64,000 nucleotides of DNA from Crystallibacter sulfonylureivorans_A (GTDB lineage: Bacteria > Actinomycetota > Actinomycetes > Actinomycetales > Micrococcaceae). Position 1 is the first letter of the stretch. Every line of letters starts with the position of its first letter. Below, piece after piece: positions 1 through 8,930 of the stretch. A model generated the notes under the pieces. It was not told the DNA's origin, made no database searches, and saw nothing but the letters and a program-made list of their open reading frames with translations. The stretch spans positions 62,001 through 126,000 of the forward strand of contig NZ_JBLKRT010000006.1 of assembly GCF_047607445.1 (NCBI RefSeq). The letters run 5' to 3'. A program made the position numbers and the translations under genes.

Positions 1-1360
1 AGATGAACAGATCGTCGTCGCGCGGGTCAGGATTGGTCCAGCTGAAAACCGCTTCGCTTCCTTCCACCCGGCCGTCCAACTCCTCTGGGGGCACCACGTT
101 GCCGGACAGGCCTTCCAGTGCGTTGGCCGGCGCCCGGCTGACCGGCGCATCGGGCACGGCTGCCTCGGGCGCCGGCCGGTTGAGCACGAAGATCGCGCCG
201 GCAGCCACCGCCACCGCGGCGACAGCGCCGGCCACCCACGTCCAGGGACGGCGACGCGCTCCGCTGCCGGATTCCGTCCATTGGTCTGCTGCGGAGTCCC
301 TCAACACAGTGGAGGCTTCCGGCTCCAGCTCCAGGCGGCGTCCGTCCTGCCGTGCTGGGAACCGTTCGGTGCGTTCCGGGAAAACGGATCCTGCCGACGG
401 CGCTGCCGCGGCAGGATCGATCGAGACGATCCCGCGGACCCGGGTCGCCTCGCCGTCGTCGGCTTCCCCCGCGCCGGCAGACGGCGCCTCCTCCAGTACC
501 TCGAACGGGGTGACCGACAGGTTCAGTTCGGCTTGCACCCGCTGCAGGGACAGCGCGAAGGCGTGCGCGGATTTGAACCGCGAGCCGGGCGACTTGGCCA
601 TCGCGGTGGCCAGGGCCAGCTCCAGCGAGGCCGGCACATCGGCGCGGCCCAGCGGCGGCAGCGGCGCATGCGCAATCCGGTCCATGAGTTCGCGCTGCGA
701 GTTGTTCCCGCCCGGCTGCAGGAACGGCGAACGGCCGGCCAGCAGCGTGTACACGGTGGCGCCCAGCGCCCAGATATCGCCGCGGGTGCCGTTTCCGGCG
801 TCGCCCTTGAAGGACTCCGGTGGCGACCACGGAATGGACATCCCCACGTCGCTGTCCGCGGCGTCGTTGCCGGAGGAGGAGATGCCGAAGTCGGTCAGCG
901 CCGGCCGGTTGTAATCGGTGACCAGGATGTTCGCCGGTTTGATGTCACGGTGCGCGATTCCCGCCCGATGTGCGGTCTCCACGGCGGACGCCACCTGGAT
1001 GCCGAGGGTCAGCACCTCGTCCACGCCCAACGGTCCCTTGCGGTAGCGCGCATCCAGGCTTGGCCGCGAGCAGTACTCCATGGCCAGGTAGGAATGCCCG
1101 TCGGCTGTGAGGTTGGCCTCGTAGATGGTGACAATGAACGGGTGCGTGGACAGCTGCGCCATCAGGTTCGCCTCGGACTCGAAGCGGCGGCGAGCGTCCT
1201 CGGTCCTGAGTCCGGACAGCAGCACCTTGACGGCCACCCGGCGCCTGGGCCGGTCCTGCTCGTAAAGGTACACGTCGGAGAAACCGCCCGAGCCCAGCAG
1301 CCGGACATAGCGGTAACCGTCAATGTTCGGCGGCGGTGCGGGCGGACGCTTTACGCTCAC
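1..1360 (-). CDS. Membrane-anchored Ser/Thr protein kinase (PknB-like), C-terminus cut by window edge
   Basis: Eukaryotic-type Ser/Thr kinase that would phosphorylate Ser/Thr on proteins at the inner face of the membrane. The GTG start at 1360 overlaps the upstream stop (GTGA). Visible landmarks: glycine loop LGSGGFSDVY near residue 20, invariant Lys45 in VAVKVLL, catalytic HRDIKPANIL with Asp139, and DFG at 157-159. After the kinase domain comes an acidic/proline-rich juxtamembrane stretch, a basic RRRPW stop-transfer and a hydrophobic segment at about residues 371-390, then the start of an extracellular part that leaves the window. The kinase is the last visible gene of the MoxR/FHA/PP2C cluster. 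Its likely partners are the adjacent FHA proteins (phosphothreonine readers) and the PP2C phosphatase. The extracellular sensor, if any, cannot be judged here. Confidence 0.93.
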   Translation of the reverse strand, partial: MSVKRPPAPPPNIDGYRYVRLLGSGGFSDVYLYEQDRPRRRVAVKVLLSGLRTEDARRRFESEANLMAQLSTHPFIVTIYEANLTADGHSYLAMEYCSRPSLDARYRKGPLGVDEVLTLGIQVASAVETAHRAGIAHRDIKPANILVTDYNRPALTDFGISSSGNDAADSDVGMSIPWSPPESFKGDAGNGTRGDIWALGATVYTLLAGRSPFLQPGGNNSQRELMDRIAHAPLPPLGRADVPASLELALATAMAKSPGSRFKSAHAFALSLQRVQAELNLSVTPFEVLEEAPSAGAGEADDGEATRVRGIVSIDPAAAAPSAGSVFPERTERFPARQDGRRLELEPEASTVLRDSAADQWTESGSGARRRPWTWVAGAVAAVAVAAGAIFVLNRPAPEAAVPDAPVSRAPANALEGLSGNVVPPEELDGRVEGSEAVFSWTNPDPRDDDLFI

Positions 1361-2967
1361 GGAAGATCCTCGAAGCGCAGCGAGATGCCGTCGCCCAGGT
1401 CCGCGATGTCGCCGTCCAGCAGCATGACCGCTTCCCCGTGGCCCAGCCGCCGTGGGGCTTGCCGGCCGCGCAGCAGCACCGTGCCGTTGGTGGACTTCAG
1501 GTCGGACAGGATCACGTGCCAGCCTTCCAGCCTGACTTCCACATGCGAGCGCGAAATATCCCCGCTGGCACTGTGGACCGGGACCAGCCGCGGCATCACG
1601 CTGCCCTGCACCCGGCTGGCCGAAGGCTGCCGTCCGACGATCACCGGCCGGTCCAGTTCCACCACGTCGCCGGTGGAAACCCGCATCCGGCCAAGTGCCG
1701 GCCGCTGCACCTCCTGGGCGTCCTGCTCCAGCGCAGCTCCGCAGAGGGCGCAGGCGGAACTGGTCGGCGGGTTGGCATGGCCGTGCCGACACATCCGGGC
1801 CAGCACCATCGGTGCCGTGCTCGGCGCGGTGCTCGCCGCCGAAGCCGGCGTCGGGGCAGCGGGCGCGGACGCGGCGGGAAGATCGGGCAGGTCGCTGCGC
1901 ATCAGCGTCTGCCCGTCGTGGTCGCCGTCGTCGCTCCCGTCGTCGTTCCCGGCGGGCTGCACGGTCGGCTGCGCGGTCTGCTGCCCGGCCGACGGGACCT
2001 CGGCGCGCGCGGAAGCGGAGCGGGTCAGCCAGGGTACGGCGTCGATCAGGTCTGTCGGTCGGGCTGAATGCCCGTTTGTCCGGCCGCCCGGGGTGCGCGC
2101 GACCGCGCTCCTCCCCTGCACGTTCGACTGCTGCGGCGGTGCCGGTGGCAAGTTGGCGCGTTGCGCGGCGGCGTGGATGACCGTCTGGTCCAGATCGTCA
2201 ACGGCTGCCTCGATGTCCGTTTCCGCCCGGCTGCCGGCCGGCTGTTCGACGGCGGCGGCTCGGTCGGCCGCGGCCGCAGCGTCGTCTGGCGAGTCGTCGG
2301 GGGCGTCGGGCTCGTCGTCGAGCTCGTCATCCGGCACGTAGATGCCGGTCATGTCCAGGTTCGATTCGGCTCCTGCGGAGGCGGGCACCGGCGCGGCGGC
2401 TTCGGGGTGCCGTAGCGGCACGGCGGCTTCGGGCTGCCGCGGCGTGGCGGCTTCGGGCTGCCGCCGGGGTTCGGCGGTGTCGGAGCTGGCGCCGGGCCTC
2501 GGGGCGTCATCGGACGCCTCGGCGGCGCGGCCCAGCCGGAGGATCCCCAACTGGACGGCTCCGGCGCGCAGCGGCAGCCACGGTCCCGGCTGGGCTGCCG
2601 TTCCGCCCGCACCAAATCCGGCCGCAATAGTCACCTTGTCGGACGCCAGCCGTCCCTCGGTCCAGCTGGAGACTCCCCGCCCGCTGAGTTCCTGGCTGTC
2701 CGAATCGGCAGAAACCACCACGTCTCCGCGGAGCACTGCGTGGATGCCTCCGGTTGAGCAGATGATGCCAAACTGCGGCATTGCGGACAGGTTGGCACCG
2801 CAGCAGGACACGATGGTACCCAGCAGGGACTCCAGCGTGGCGTCGGACTCCAACTCCCGCCAGAGCCGCTGCACCAGGTCATCGGCGGCGCCGGGTTCGA
2901 GGAGTACCGCGGTACCGCCACTGACCAGACCGATCCACGCTCCCGGGGAGTAGGTCAGGCCGGTCAC
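1357..2967 (-). CDS. Zinc-ribbon plus FHA-domain protein
   Basis: A 536-residue probable cytoplasmic adaptor. The N-terminal ~170 residues form an unrecognised globular domain. A long Ala/Pro/Glu-rich disordered middle follows (about 180-390). Then a short Cys/His cluster (CRHGHANPP...CALCG) looks like a zinc ribbon. The C-terminal ~110 residues are an FHA domain, with the conserved VGRQ, SRSHVEV and STNGT elements that bind phosphothreonine. The GTG start at 2967 overlaps the PP2C stop (GTGA) and its stop overlaps the kinase start, so translation is probably coupled. The context suggests it is a substrate or reader of the neighbouring kinase. The N-terminal role is unknown. Confidence 0.85.
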   Translation of the reverse strand: MTGLTYSPGAWIGLVSGGTAVLLEPGAADDLVQRLWRELESDATLESLLGTIVSCCGANLSAMPQFGIICSTGGIHAVLRGDVVVSADSDSQELSGRGVSSWTEGRLASDKVTIAAGFGAGGTAAQPGPWLPLRAGAVQLGILRLGRAAEASDDAPRPGASSDTAEPRRQPEAATPRQPEAAVPLRHPEAAAPVPASAGAESNLDMTGIYVPDDELDDEPDAPDDSPDDAAAAADRAAAVEQPAGSRAETDIEAAVDDLDQTVIHAAAQRANLPPAPPQQSNVQGRSAVARTPGGRTNGHSARPTDLIDAVPWLTRSASARAEVPSAGQQTAQPTVQPAGNDDGSDDGDHDGQTLMRSDLPDLPAASAPAAPTPASAASTAPSTAPMVLARMCRHGHANPPTSSACALCGAALEQDAQEVQRPALGRMRVSTGDVVELDRPVIVGRQPSASRVQGSVMPRLVPVHSASGDISRSHVEVRLEGWHVILSDLKSTNGTVLLRGRQAPRRLGHGEAVMLLDGDIADLGDGISLRFEDLP

Positions 2968-3803
2968 CGGTCATCCTCCTCCGGGGCCGGCTCTCCGGGA
3001 GCCGGCAGCCGGGGCAGGGTCGTCGTGTCCTCCTGCCGAGGCGCGGTCGAGGCGTCTTCGGGCTCGCCGTCGAGGCCGTCGGCGTCAATCACCACCACGG
3101 TGATGTTGTCCCGGCCGCCGGAGCGCAGCGCCGCCTGGATCAGCGAATCGACCGCTTCCTGCGGGCGGGACACGGAGGTGAGGATCGTGTAGATGTGGTC
3201 GTTGCTGACCTCCGAGGTCAGTCCGTCGGAACAGATCATGATCCTGTCCCCGGGTTCCACCGGAACCATCCAGAAGTCCGGCTGGTTGTCTTCGCCGGTT
3301 CCCAGCGCCCGGGTGACGACGTGCCGGCGCGGGTGGACCAGGGCCTCCTGTGCCGTGATCCGTCCGGCCTCCAGCAGTTCCTGCACCTCGGAGTGGTCCA
3401 CGCTGATCTGTTCTAGCCTGCCCTGGTGCAGCCGGTAGGTGCGGGAATCGCCCACGTTGAACACCAGCCAGTAGGGCACACCGCGTTCGGAAACCAGCGC
3501 CGCGCCGGACACGGTGGTGCCCGCCCGGGAGGCGGCTGCGTCCCTGATCCGCGCGTCGGCGCGGGCAATCAGCTGTTCGAGCTCGTGCGCGCCCAGCTCG
3601 TGGCTCGCCACATAATCGCGCATTGTTTCCACACAGATGCGGCTGGCCACTTCCCCGGCCTCATGTCCGCCCATCCCATCGGCCACGACGAACATGGTGC
3701 CGTCGGCCAGATAGGCGTCCTCGTTCAGCATCCGCCGTAGTCCGCGATCGGAGCCCGCGCCGACGTTGAGCCGGATGTCGCCGGCGCCCGAAGCCGCGTT
3801 CAT
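2964..3803 (-). CDS. PP2C-family Ser/Thr protein phosphatase
   Basis: A 279-residue metal-dependent phosphatase expected to reverse the phosphorylation made by the kinase in the same cluster. PP2C motifs appear in order: RRMLNEDAYL, VVADGMGGHEAG (metal-binding Asp/Gly), FNVGDSRTYR, the VTRALG segment, MICSDGLTSEVSND, and C-terminal GGRDNITVVV (metal Asp). It is a single domain without a membrane segment, the short soluble form common in actinobacteria. I chose the ATG at 3803 because it overlaps the upstream stop as ATGA and begins just before the catalytic domain. A longer in-frame extension to 3950 is Arg/His-rich and runs inside the previous gene, so I rejected it. Confidence 0.95.
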   Translation of the reverse strand: MNAASGAGDIRLNVGAGSDRGLRRMLNEDAYLADGTMFVVADGMGGHEAGEVASRICVETMRDYVASHELGAHELEQLIARADARIRDAAASRAGTTVSGAALVSERGVPYWLVFNVGDSRTYRLHQGRLEQISVDHSEVQELLEAGRITAQEALVHPRRHVVTRALGTGEDNQPDFWMVPVEPGDRIMICSDGLTSEVSNDHIYTILTSVSRPQEAVDSLIQAALRSGGRDNITVVVIDADGLDGEPEDASTAPRQEDTTTLPRLPAPGEPAPEEDDR

Positions 3804-5059
3804 GCCGCTCCGACGGTGAAGCTGCGGTCGCCGAATTCCACGGTGGCACCGAGTGCCGCTGCCACCGGTATCCCCGGAACCAGGGGCCGGCGGATGCCGT
3901 CTGCACCGGTCACGGCACTCCCATTCGTCGAGTTGCGGTCGGTGACCCACACCGTAGCGCCGTCGACCCGCAGCAGCACGTGGGTCTTGGATACCGAGCG
4001 TCCCATGTCCGCAAAGTCGATCAGTTGGTCGATGTCCTCGCCGGCGGCTGCCGCAGGGTTGCGCCCGATCAGGGCCGTCGTTTCAAGCACCACGTCGCGC
4101 CCGTCGTCGAAGGTAATAGTGAGCGGGCCTGTCGGCGTGTTGGAGGCGCGGACCATGGTGGCCGCGAATTCATCGTCGGGATGACCGCCCGCGCTGGCAC
4201 CTCCCGTAACCGGTCCTCCCGCAGCCGGTCCCGCCGCGGCCTGTCCCGATGCCGGTCCTGCCGCGGCCAAGGCGTACGACGGCTCGGCATCGCGGCTGGC
4301 GCGGTCTTCAGCCAGCGGAGAGCTCGGCGGCACCTGGGCGATGGCCGGCGCAGCGGCCGGGACGGGCGCAGCCACCGGGGCCGCTGCCGCGTCCGAGCCG
4401 AATCCCGGGATGGCGGAGATAACGCCGGAAGGCTGCCGGGCTGCCTCGTTCGGGGAGGCCTCGTGAAGGTGCTGTGCCTGCGCTGCCGCCCCGGCAAAAC
4501 CGGCGTGCACGTCGGTTCCCTCCGGCGCAAAGGCCGCGGGCCCGTACAGTCCACCGGTGGTCAGCGGGTCGCGGCCCTGCGCGACATCCAGCACCAGGGT
4601 CTTGGCTACCTTGTCATGCCAGCCCTGCCGCTTGTGGTTCCGGTCCCAGACATTGGAGACCACCACCACGACGGCGCCGACGGCCAGCGCCAGCCCGCCC
4701 ACGGCGATGATCAGGCCGCGCAGGAAGATGGCGCCCCAGCCTGCCGCAAGGCCGTCCTCGTTGGCGGTGCGCAGGCCCAGCACCAAATTGCCGGGAGTCT
4801 TGCCGGTGGTGGCTTCCCAGCCCCACAGCCACACGGTATAGGTCAGCGACAGCAGCGAAGCCAGTCCGATCCAGAGGAACATTCCGCCCACCGCCGAGGC
4901 GGCCGCGGAGGCACTGCCGGAGGCTGCCGCCTGCATCAGCGCTGGAACGGTAGCGGCGTAGGCAGCCAGCATCAGGACGGCCGGCGGAATCTTGTCGATC
5001 AGCCACGCCCCGAGCCGTTTTCCGGCCGAGGCGCTGACCAGATTCAGTCCTGCTGCCAC
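3800..5059 (-). CDS. RDD-family membrane protein with C-terminal FHA domain
   Basis: A 419-residue fusion. Residues ~8-175 form an RDD domain with three hydrophobic helices and the family hallmarks GKRLGAWLID, TTGKTPGNLVLGLR and RQGWHDKVAKTLVLD. A Pro/Ala-rich linker (about 190-300) leads to a C-terminal FHA domain containing LIGRNP, VSKTHVLLR and DRNSTNGS. An FHA on a membrane protein suggests recruitment of a phosphorylated partner to the membrane, presumably one modified by the cluster kinase (inference). The GTG start at 5059 overlaps the transglutaminase-like gene by 16 bases, and its stop overlaps the PP2C start. The RDD function (transport or scaffold) is not settled for this family. 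Confidence 0.88.
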   Translation of the reverse strand: MAAGLNLVSASAGKRLGAWLIDKIPPAVLMLAAYAATVPALMQAAASGSASAAASAVGGMFLWIGLASLLSLTYTVWLWGWEATTGKTPGNLVLGLRTANEDGLAAGWGAIFLRGLIIAVGGLALAVGAVVVVVSNVWDRNHKRQGWHDKVAKTLVLDVAQGRDPLTTGGLYGPAAFAPEGTDVHAGFAGAAAQAQHLHEASPNEAARQPSGVISAIPGFGSDAAAAPVAAPVPAAAPAIAQVPPSSPLAEDRASRDAEPSYALAAAGPASGQAAAGPAAGGPVTGGASAGGHPDDEFAATMVRASNTPTGPLTITFDDGRDVVLETTALIGRNPAAAAGEDIDQLIDFADMGRSVSKTHVLLRVDGATVWVTDRNSTNGSAVTGADGIRRPLVPGIPVAAALGATVEFGDRSFTVGAA

Positions 5060-7542
5060 GTGCTGCTCCCGCCTTTTTCCGACCGTCCGGCCTGTGAGTC
5101 TACTGTACGGATTCTAGCGGCGGCCGGACCGCTCCGGCGCTGCGCGAGCCGCCGCCTGGCGTCGGCCACCAGCGACCGCGGGGTGTACTTGGCCCGCTGC
5201 CGCTGCCAGAAGCCCAGCGAGCCCTTCATCTCCGCCAGCGACTGGTCCACATGGTCCCAATACTGCTGCACCTGGACCTCGGTCGGCTCGGCGGCTCCGA
5301 AGATCGCTGCGTCGGCCCGGTGCGCCAGCAGCGTGGTGCCCGCCGCCGTCGTCGGGAATTGCTCCGCCAAGGCGGCCGCGTGCTCGCGCCGGGTCGCGTT
5401 GCTGGCCGCCCGTGCTCCCATGTCCGTGGCCAGCGAGACCACCTCGCGCCAGCCTCCGCCCACCCGCTGGCTGGGCAGGCCTTCGCTGGCCCGCCGCTTG
5501 CGCCGGCGCAGCTTCAGCCAGGCGATCAGCAACAGCGGCGCCAGCAGCACCGCCAGCGGAATGGCACCCATCCCGATGGCCACAAACAGCCAGCCCCACT
5601 GGTCCCAGAAGGACCTGTCCTGCTGCTCGGCGTCCTGTGGCTCCGGTGCGGTGTCCGGCGGCAACTCAGCCGGTTCCTGTGGCGGAGGCGGCGGCTGCAG
5701 GACCTGCGGCTTCGGCGTGGATTTGGGCTCCTGCTGCGGCGGCGTCGGTTCGTTGTCTTCGTCCGGGGTGGGATCGAACGCGACCCAGCCGGCGTGTTCG
5801 AACGCCACCTCCACCCAGGCGTGCACGTCCTCGCCCTTGATTTCCACCGGTGCCGAGCCGGAGCGGTCCTCCTGCGGATCCGGGTAGAAACCCATCACCA
5901 CCCGCGCCGGGATGCCCAGATGCCGGGCCATCAGCGCCATGGCGACGGCGTACTGCTCGTCGTCGCCAATCATCTGGTCGGCATCCAGCAGTTGGATCAT
6001 CCGCCCGGCATGATGGCCGGACAGGCTGCGGGCCTCGTCTTCCTTGCCGTTGCTGAAGAAACCGTTCTCGTGCAGGTTCCGCTCCAGCTGGCGGACCTGT
6101 TCGATCGGCACCGTCGCTTCGCCGACGAACTCGTTGGCCTTCGCCGCAATGATGTCCGGCACCCGGGCCGGTTCCGGCAAACGGACGGACGCGAAGTCGT
6201 ACTGGGCCAGCTGGGCGTCTTCCCACCGGCTCGGGAACGTGGTCTCCACCGAGTAGCCGTCGCCGGCCTGCAGGTAGCGCGTGGTCAGCGCGGTTTTCGC
6301 GTCGTCGTTGTAGAACAACGAACCGCCCAGCTCCCCGAACCGTTGGCCTTGGAACGCCACGCCGTTAATCCGCCCGCCGACCGGCAGCCAGACACCGCTG
6401 TAGTCCGCAATCTGGATGTCCAACCGCGTCCCGTCCCCGGACATCTGGCCCAGCGACGCGGCGTCGCCCACCGGTGTGAAGTTGCCGCCGCTTTCCGGAT
6501 TGACGTTGTACACCGTGCCATCGAAGGTATCCAGGGCCGCCAATCGCACCCGCTGGCCCTTCGGCAGCCCCGCCACGGTGAACAGCGTCTCGTCAGGCCG
6601 GTCCTTCACGTAGCCGCGGAAATCCATCAGCGGGCTCGGGTAGTCATACAGATTGACCGGCGGAACGACGACGTCGCGCAGCACCTCGCGGTCGCCCCGC
6701 GCCGTGAGTGCCGGGCCGGCCAGCGCCGTCAACACCACCGCGCCCGCCAGCATGCCGGCGCCCATGCCCAGCCTGCGCCGCAGCCCCGCCCGGTGCGCGG
6801 CCGGGTCGGCCAGCGCCGGGCTGGCCGCCACGCCCGCGGACGCATCGCCGCGAGCCAGGTGCCGGTGCCACGCCAGCCAGGCCGCCGATACAGCCACCAG
6901 CAGCACGCCGCGCAGCACCGGCAGGGCCGGCACGTCGGTGCCGAAGGCGATGCCAAGCAGGAAGAATGCCAGCACCGGCAGCAGCGGCCAATACGGTCCG
7001 CGGACGCGCCAGGCCAGAGTGCCGGCCAGCAGGGCCGAGGCCAAGGCCCCGAGGAACGGCACCACGAGCATGCCGTTGGAGACTCCCACCGGCGGGGCAA
7101 CCGTGAGGATGTCCTTCCACGCGAAGACGAAACCGGTCAGCACGGTGCGCAGGGATTCCAGCGACGGCAGCGCTCCGCCGATGGCTTCGGTGGGAGCGGC
7201 GAAGGCGCTGCCCAGCAGCAGGTAGGCGCCGAGCCCGGCGGTGGCCGTGGACAACAGCCCCAACCGGTACCGGGCACAGGCCAGCGACAGCAGCAGACCG
7301 ACGACGATGCCGCCGAACCCTGCGGTCAGATAACGGCCATTGCCGCCGAAAACATGGTGGAAGCCAGCCAGCCCGAGTCCGAGCAGCAGCACCAGGACTG
7401 CAGCGTCGATGGCTAGCTGGCGTCCGGGCCGCGGCAGCCACGCCCCCAGTCCCCGTCCGGCGTCGTTTTTGATGTCCGCGGCGCGACGGCGGGCCCGGTC
7501 AGGCCGCCGACCCGGCGACGGAGCGTTTCCACCGCCGTTCAC
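5044..7542 (-). CDS. TgpA-like membrane protein with degenerate transglutaminase domain
   Basis: An 832-residue membrane protein with the DUF3488/transglutaminase layout. About 6-7 N-terminal membrane helices (to ~residue 270) precede an extracytoplasmic region with a transglutaminase-like core at ~500-600. After a Pro/Gln linker comes another helix (~665-690) and a cytoplasmic tail. In the core, His574 (DVHAWVEV) and Asp590 (AFDPTP) of the usual Cys-His-Asp triad are present. The place of the nucleophilic Cys is taken by Asp in GDDEQYA (526-532), so peptide-crosslinking chemistry looks unlikely. The GTG start at 7542 overlaps the DUF58 stop (GTGA). MoxR, DUF58 and TgpA-like genes commonly sit together in bacteria. 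Here the protein may be a structural or binding component rather than an enzyme. Confidence 0.87.
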   Translation of the reverse strand: MNGGGNAPSPGRRPDRARRRAADIKNDAGRGLGAWLPRPGRQLAIDAAVLVLLLGLGLAGFHHVFGGNGRYLTAGFGGIVVGLLLSLACARYRLGLLSTATAGLGAYLLLGSAFAAPTEAIGGALPSLESLRTVLTGFVFAWKDILTVAPPVGVSNGMLVVPFLGALASALLAGTLAWRVRGPYWPLLPVLAFFLLGIAFGTDVPALPVLRGVLLVAVSAAWLAWHRHLARGDASAGVAASPALADPAAHRAGLRRRLGMGAGMLAGAVVLTALAGPALTARGDREVLRDVVVPPVNLYDYPSPLMDFRGYVKDRPDETLFTVAGLPKGQRVRLAALDTFDGTVYNVNPESGGNFTPVGDAASLGQMSGDGTRLDIQIADYSGVWLPVGGRINGVAFQGQRFGELGGSLFYNDDAKTALTTRYLQAGDGYSVETTFPSRWEDAQLAQYDFASVRLPEPARVPDIIAAKANEFVGEATVPIEQVRQLERNLHENGFFSNGKEDEARSLSGHHAGRMIQLLDADQMIGDDEQYAVAMALMARHLGIPARVVMGFYPDPQEDRSGSAPVEIKGEDVHAWVEVAFEHAGWVAFDPTPDEDNEPTPPQQEPKSTPKPQVLQPPPPPQEPAELPPDTAPEPQDAEQQDRSFWDQWGWLFVAIGMGAIPLAVLLAPLLLIAWLKLRRRKRRASEGLPSQRVGGGWREVVSLATDMGARAASNATRREHAAALAEQFPTTAAGTTLLAHRADAAIFGAAEPTEVQVQQYWDHVDQSLAEMKGSLGFWQRQRAKYTPRSLVADARRRLAQRRSGPAAARIRTVDSQAGRSEKGGSSTWQQD

Positions 7543-8891
7543 GCGGCCGCCTTCCGGAGCACGATGGCCAGGTCGTCCAAGCTGGGCAGCGACAACACGG
7601 ACAGGTCGCCGATGGTCGCCCGCGCGGCCTCGAGTCCCCCGCCGCAGCGTATGGCGAAGGCACGGATGCCGGCCGGCACCGCGGACGACGCCTGGCGCAG
7701 CTGGGTGGCGGACACCCGGTCGCCGACGACCAAAAACATGACCGACGCGTTCGGCACGGCCTCGGCGGTATTTCGGGCCAGCTCCACCGCGGTGGACCGC
7801 TGCGGCTTGCCTTCGATCCGGGTCATTTCATCCAGCAGGATGCGTCCGGTCTCGCTGCGCAGCGGGCCCCGCTGGGTCAGCACGCTCAGGTTGCGCTGCT
7901 CGCGGATGGCCTGCAGCCCGATCGACGCGCCCACGGAGACCGCCAGCTCGAAGTCCTCCTCCAAGCTGTATTCCTCGGTGTTGGTGGAGACCGCCACGGC
8001 CAGGTGCGCGCGGCGGGTTTCCTCGAACTGGCGGACCATCAGCGAGTTGGTGCGTGCCGTTGTCTTCCAGTGGATGTAGCGCCGGTCGTCGCCGGGGACA
8101 TAATCGCGCAGCGCGTGGAAGGAGACGTCGGCGCTGGCCAGTTCCTTAGTGGGCAGTCCCTCGAGGTCGCGGATGAAGCCGGACGCGGAGCTGCCCAGTG
8201 CCGTGGTGCGCGGATGAACAAACAGGTCGGTAGCTTCGGTCCACATCATTTGGCGGCGCAGCAGGCCCAGCGGATCCTGGCGCACGGAGCGGACCGGACC
8301 CACCACAATGACGGCGCGGCGCTGCGTCGGGATGGTGAACAGGTCCTCATGCACCTGCCCGGCCTTCATCCGCGGCAGCTGGAAGACGGCAGTGGCTGCT
8401 CCCACCGGCAGCTCCAGCGCAGCCGGCAGCAACGGCTTGTCCGCGGTATTCGTTACGGCCACGCTGCCCACGGCCCGGTCACCCACCGCGACCCTGGTGC
8501 GCGCCAAATCCAATTCCACGCCGTAGGACGAACGGCCGATGACAAAACCGATGGCCAGCAGCAGCAGGAACAGTCCCATCAGCGCAGCGATCTTGGCTTC
8601 CTGCCAGCCGAAGGCCGTTCCAAGCACCACCAGCAGCAGGGCGCTGCCGGCCACCACCCAGCCCAGCGGACTGACTGTCTCCAGTACCGGCCTCAGGTAA
8701 CGCTCGGTGGCCCGCCGGATCCATCGCCAGCCCGGCAGCAGGTATTGGTCGGCGAGTGACGCAGCTTCGGCCGCCAACGACGCCGGATGCAGCACGCTGG
8801 ACTTGTCCGGGGCTATCTGGCGAATCGTTTCGCCGAGCCCGCCGAGCCTGCGGGTCTGGTCAGGCTCCCGCTTCGTCGTCGTCTCCGTCAT
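7539..8891 (-). CDS. DUF58-domain protein (MoxR partner)
   Basis: A 450-residue protein with an N-terminal cytoplasmic stretch, two adjacent membrane helices at ~75-125 and a C-terminal DUF58 region. The family signature is VPGDDRRYIHWKTTART near residue 270, followed by a von Willebrand A-like fold with RAHLAVAVSTN. DUF58 proteins are typically encoded beside MoxR ATPases and are thought to be their clients or co-factors in maturing envelope complexes (family knowledge). I chose ATG 8891 over a TTG seven codons upstream because it sits behind a GGAAG sequence and begins the usual hydrophilic N-terminus. It lies 39 bases after moxR, and its stop overlaps the next gene. Confidence 0.9.
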   Translation of the reverse strand: MTETTTKREPDQTRRLGGLGETIRQIAPDKSSVLHPASLAAEAASLADQYLLPGWRWIRRATERYLRPVLETVSPLGWVVAGSALLLVVLGTAFGWQEAKIAALMGLFLLLLAIGFVIGRSSYGVELDLARTRVAVGDRAVGSVAVTNTADKPLLPAALELPVGAATAVFQLPRMKAGQVHEDLFTIPTQRRAVIVVGPVRSVRQDPLGLLRRQMMWTEATDLFVHPRTTALGSSASGFIRDLEGLPTKELASADVSFHALRDYVPGDDRRYIHWKTTARTNSLMVRQFEETRRAHLAVAVSTNTEEYSLEEDFELAVSVGASIGLQAIREQRNLSVLTQRGPLRSETGRILLDEMTRIEGKPQRSTAVELARNTAEAVPNASVMFLVVGDRVSATQLRQASSAVPAGIRAFAIRCGGGLEAARATIGDLSVLSLPSLDDLAIVLRKAAA

Positions 8892-8930
8892 GCAGCCGCT
8901 TCCGGCTGCCAAAGTAGCTCGGGCACGGCC

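Noticed and set aside
281..2341. Long plus-strand ORF (686 codons) opposite the kinase and FHA genes
   Set aside because: It lies antisense to two genes with clear domains. Its translation is Arg/Gly/Ser-rich with no motif; high GC leaves such frames open.
3804..3950. N-terminal extension of the PP2C phosphatase
   Set aside because: It lies inside the RDD-FHA gene in another frame, and the ATGA overlap at 3803 gives a better start.
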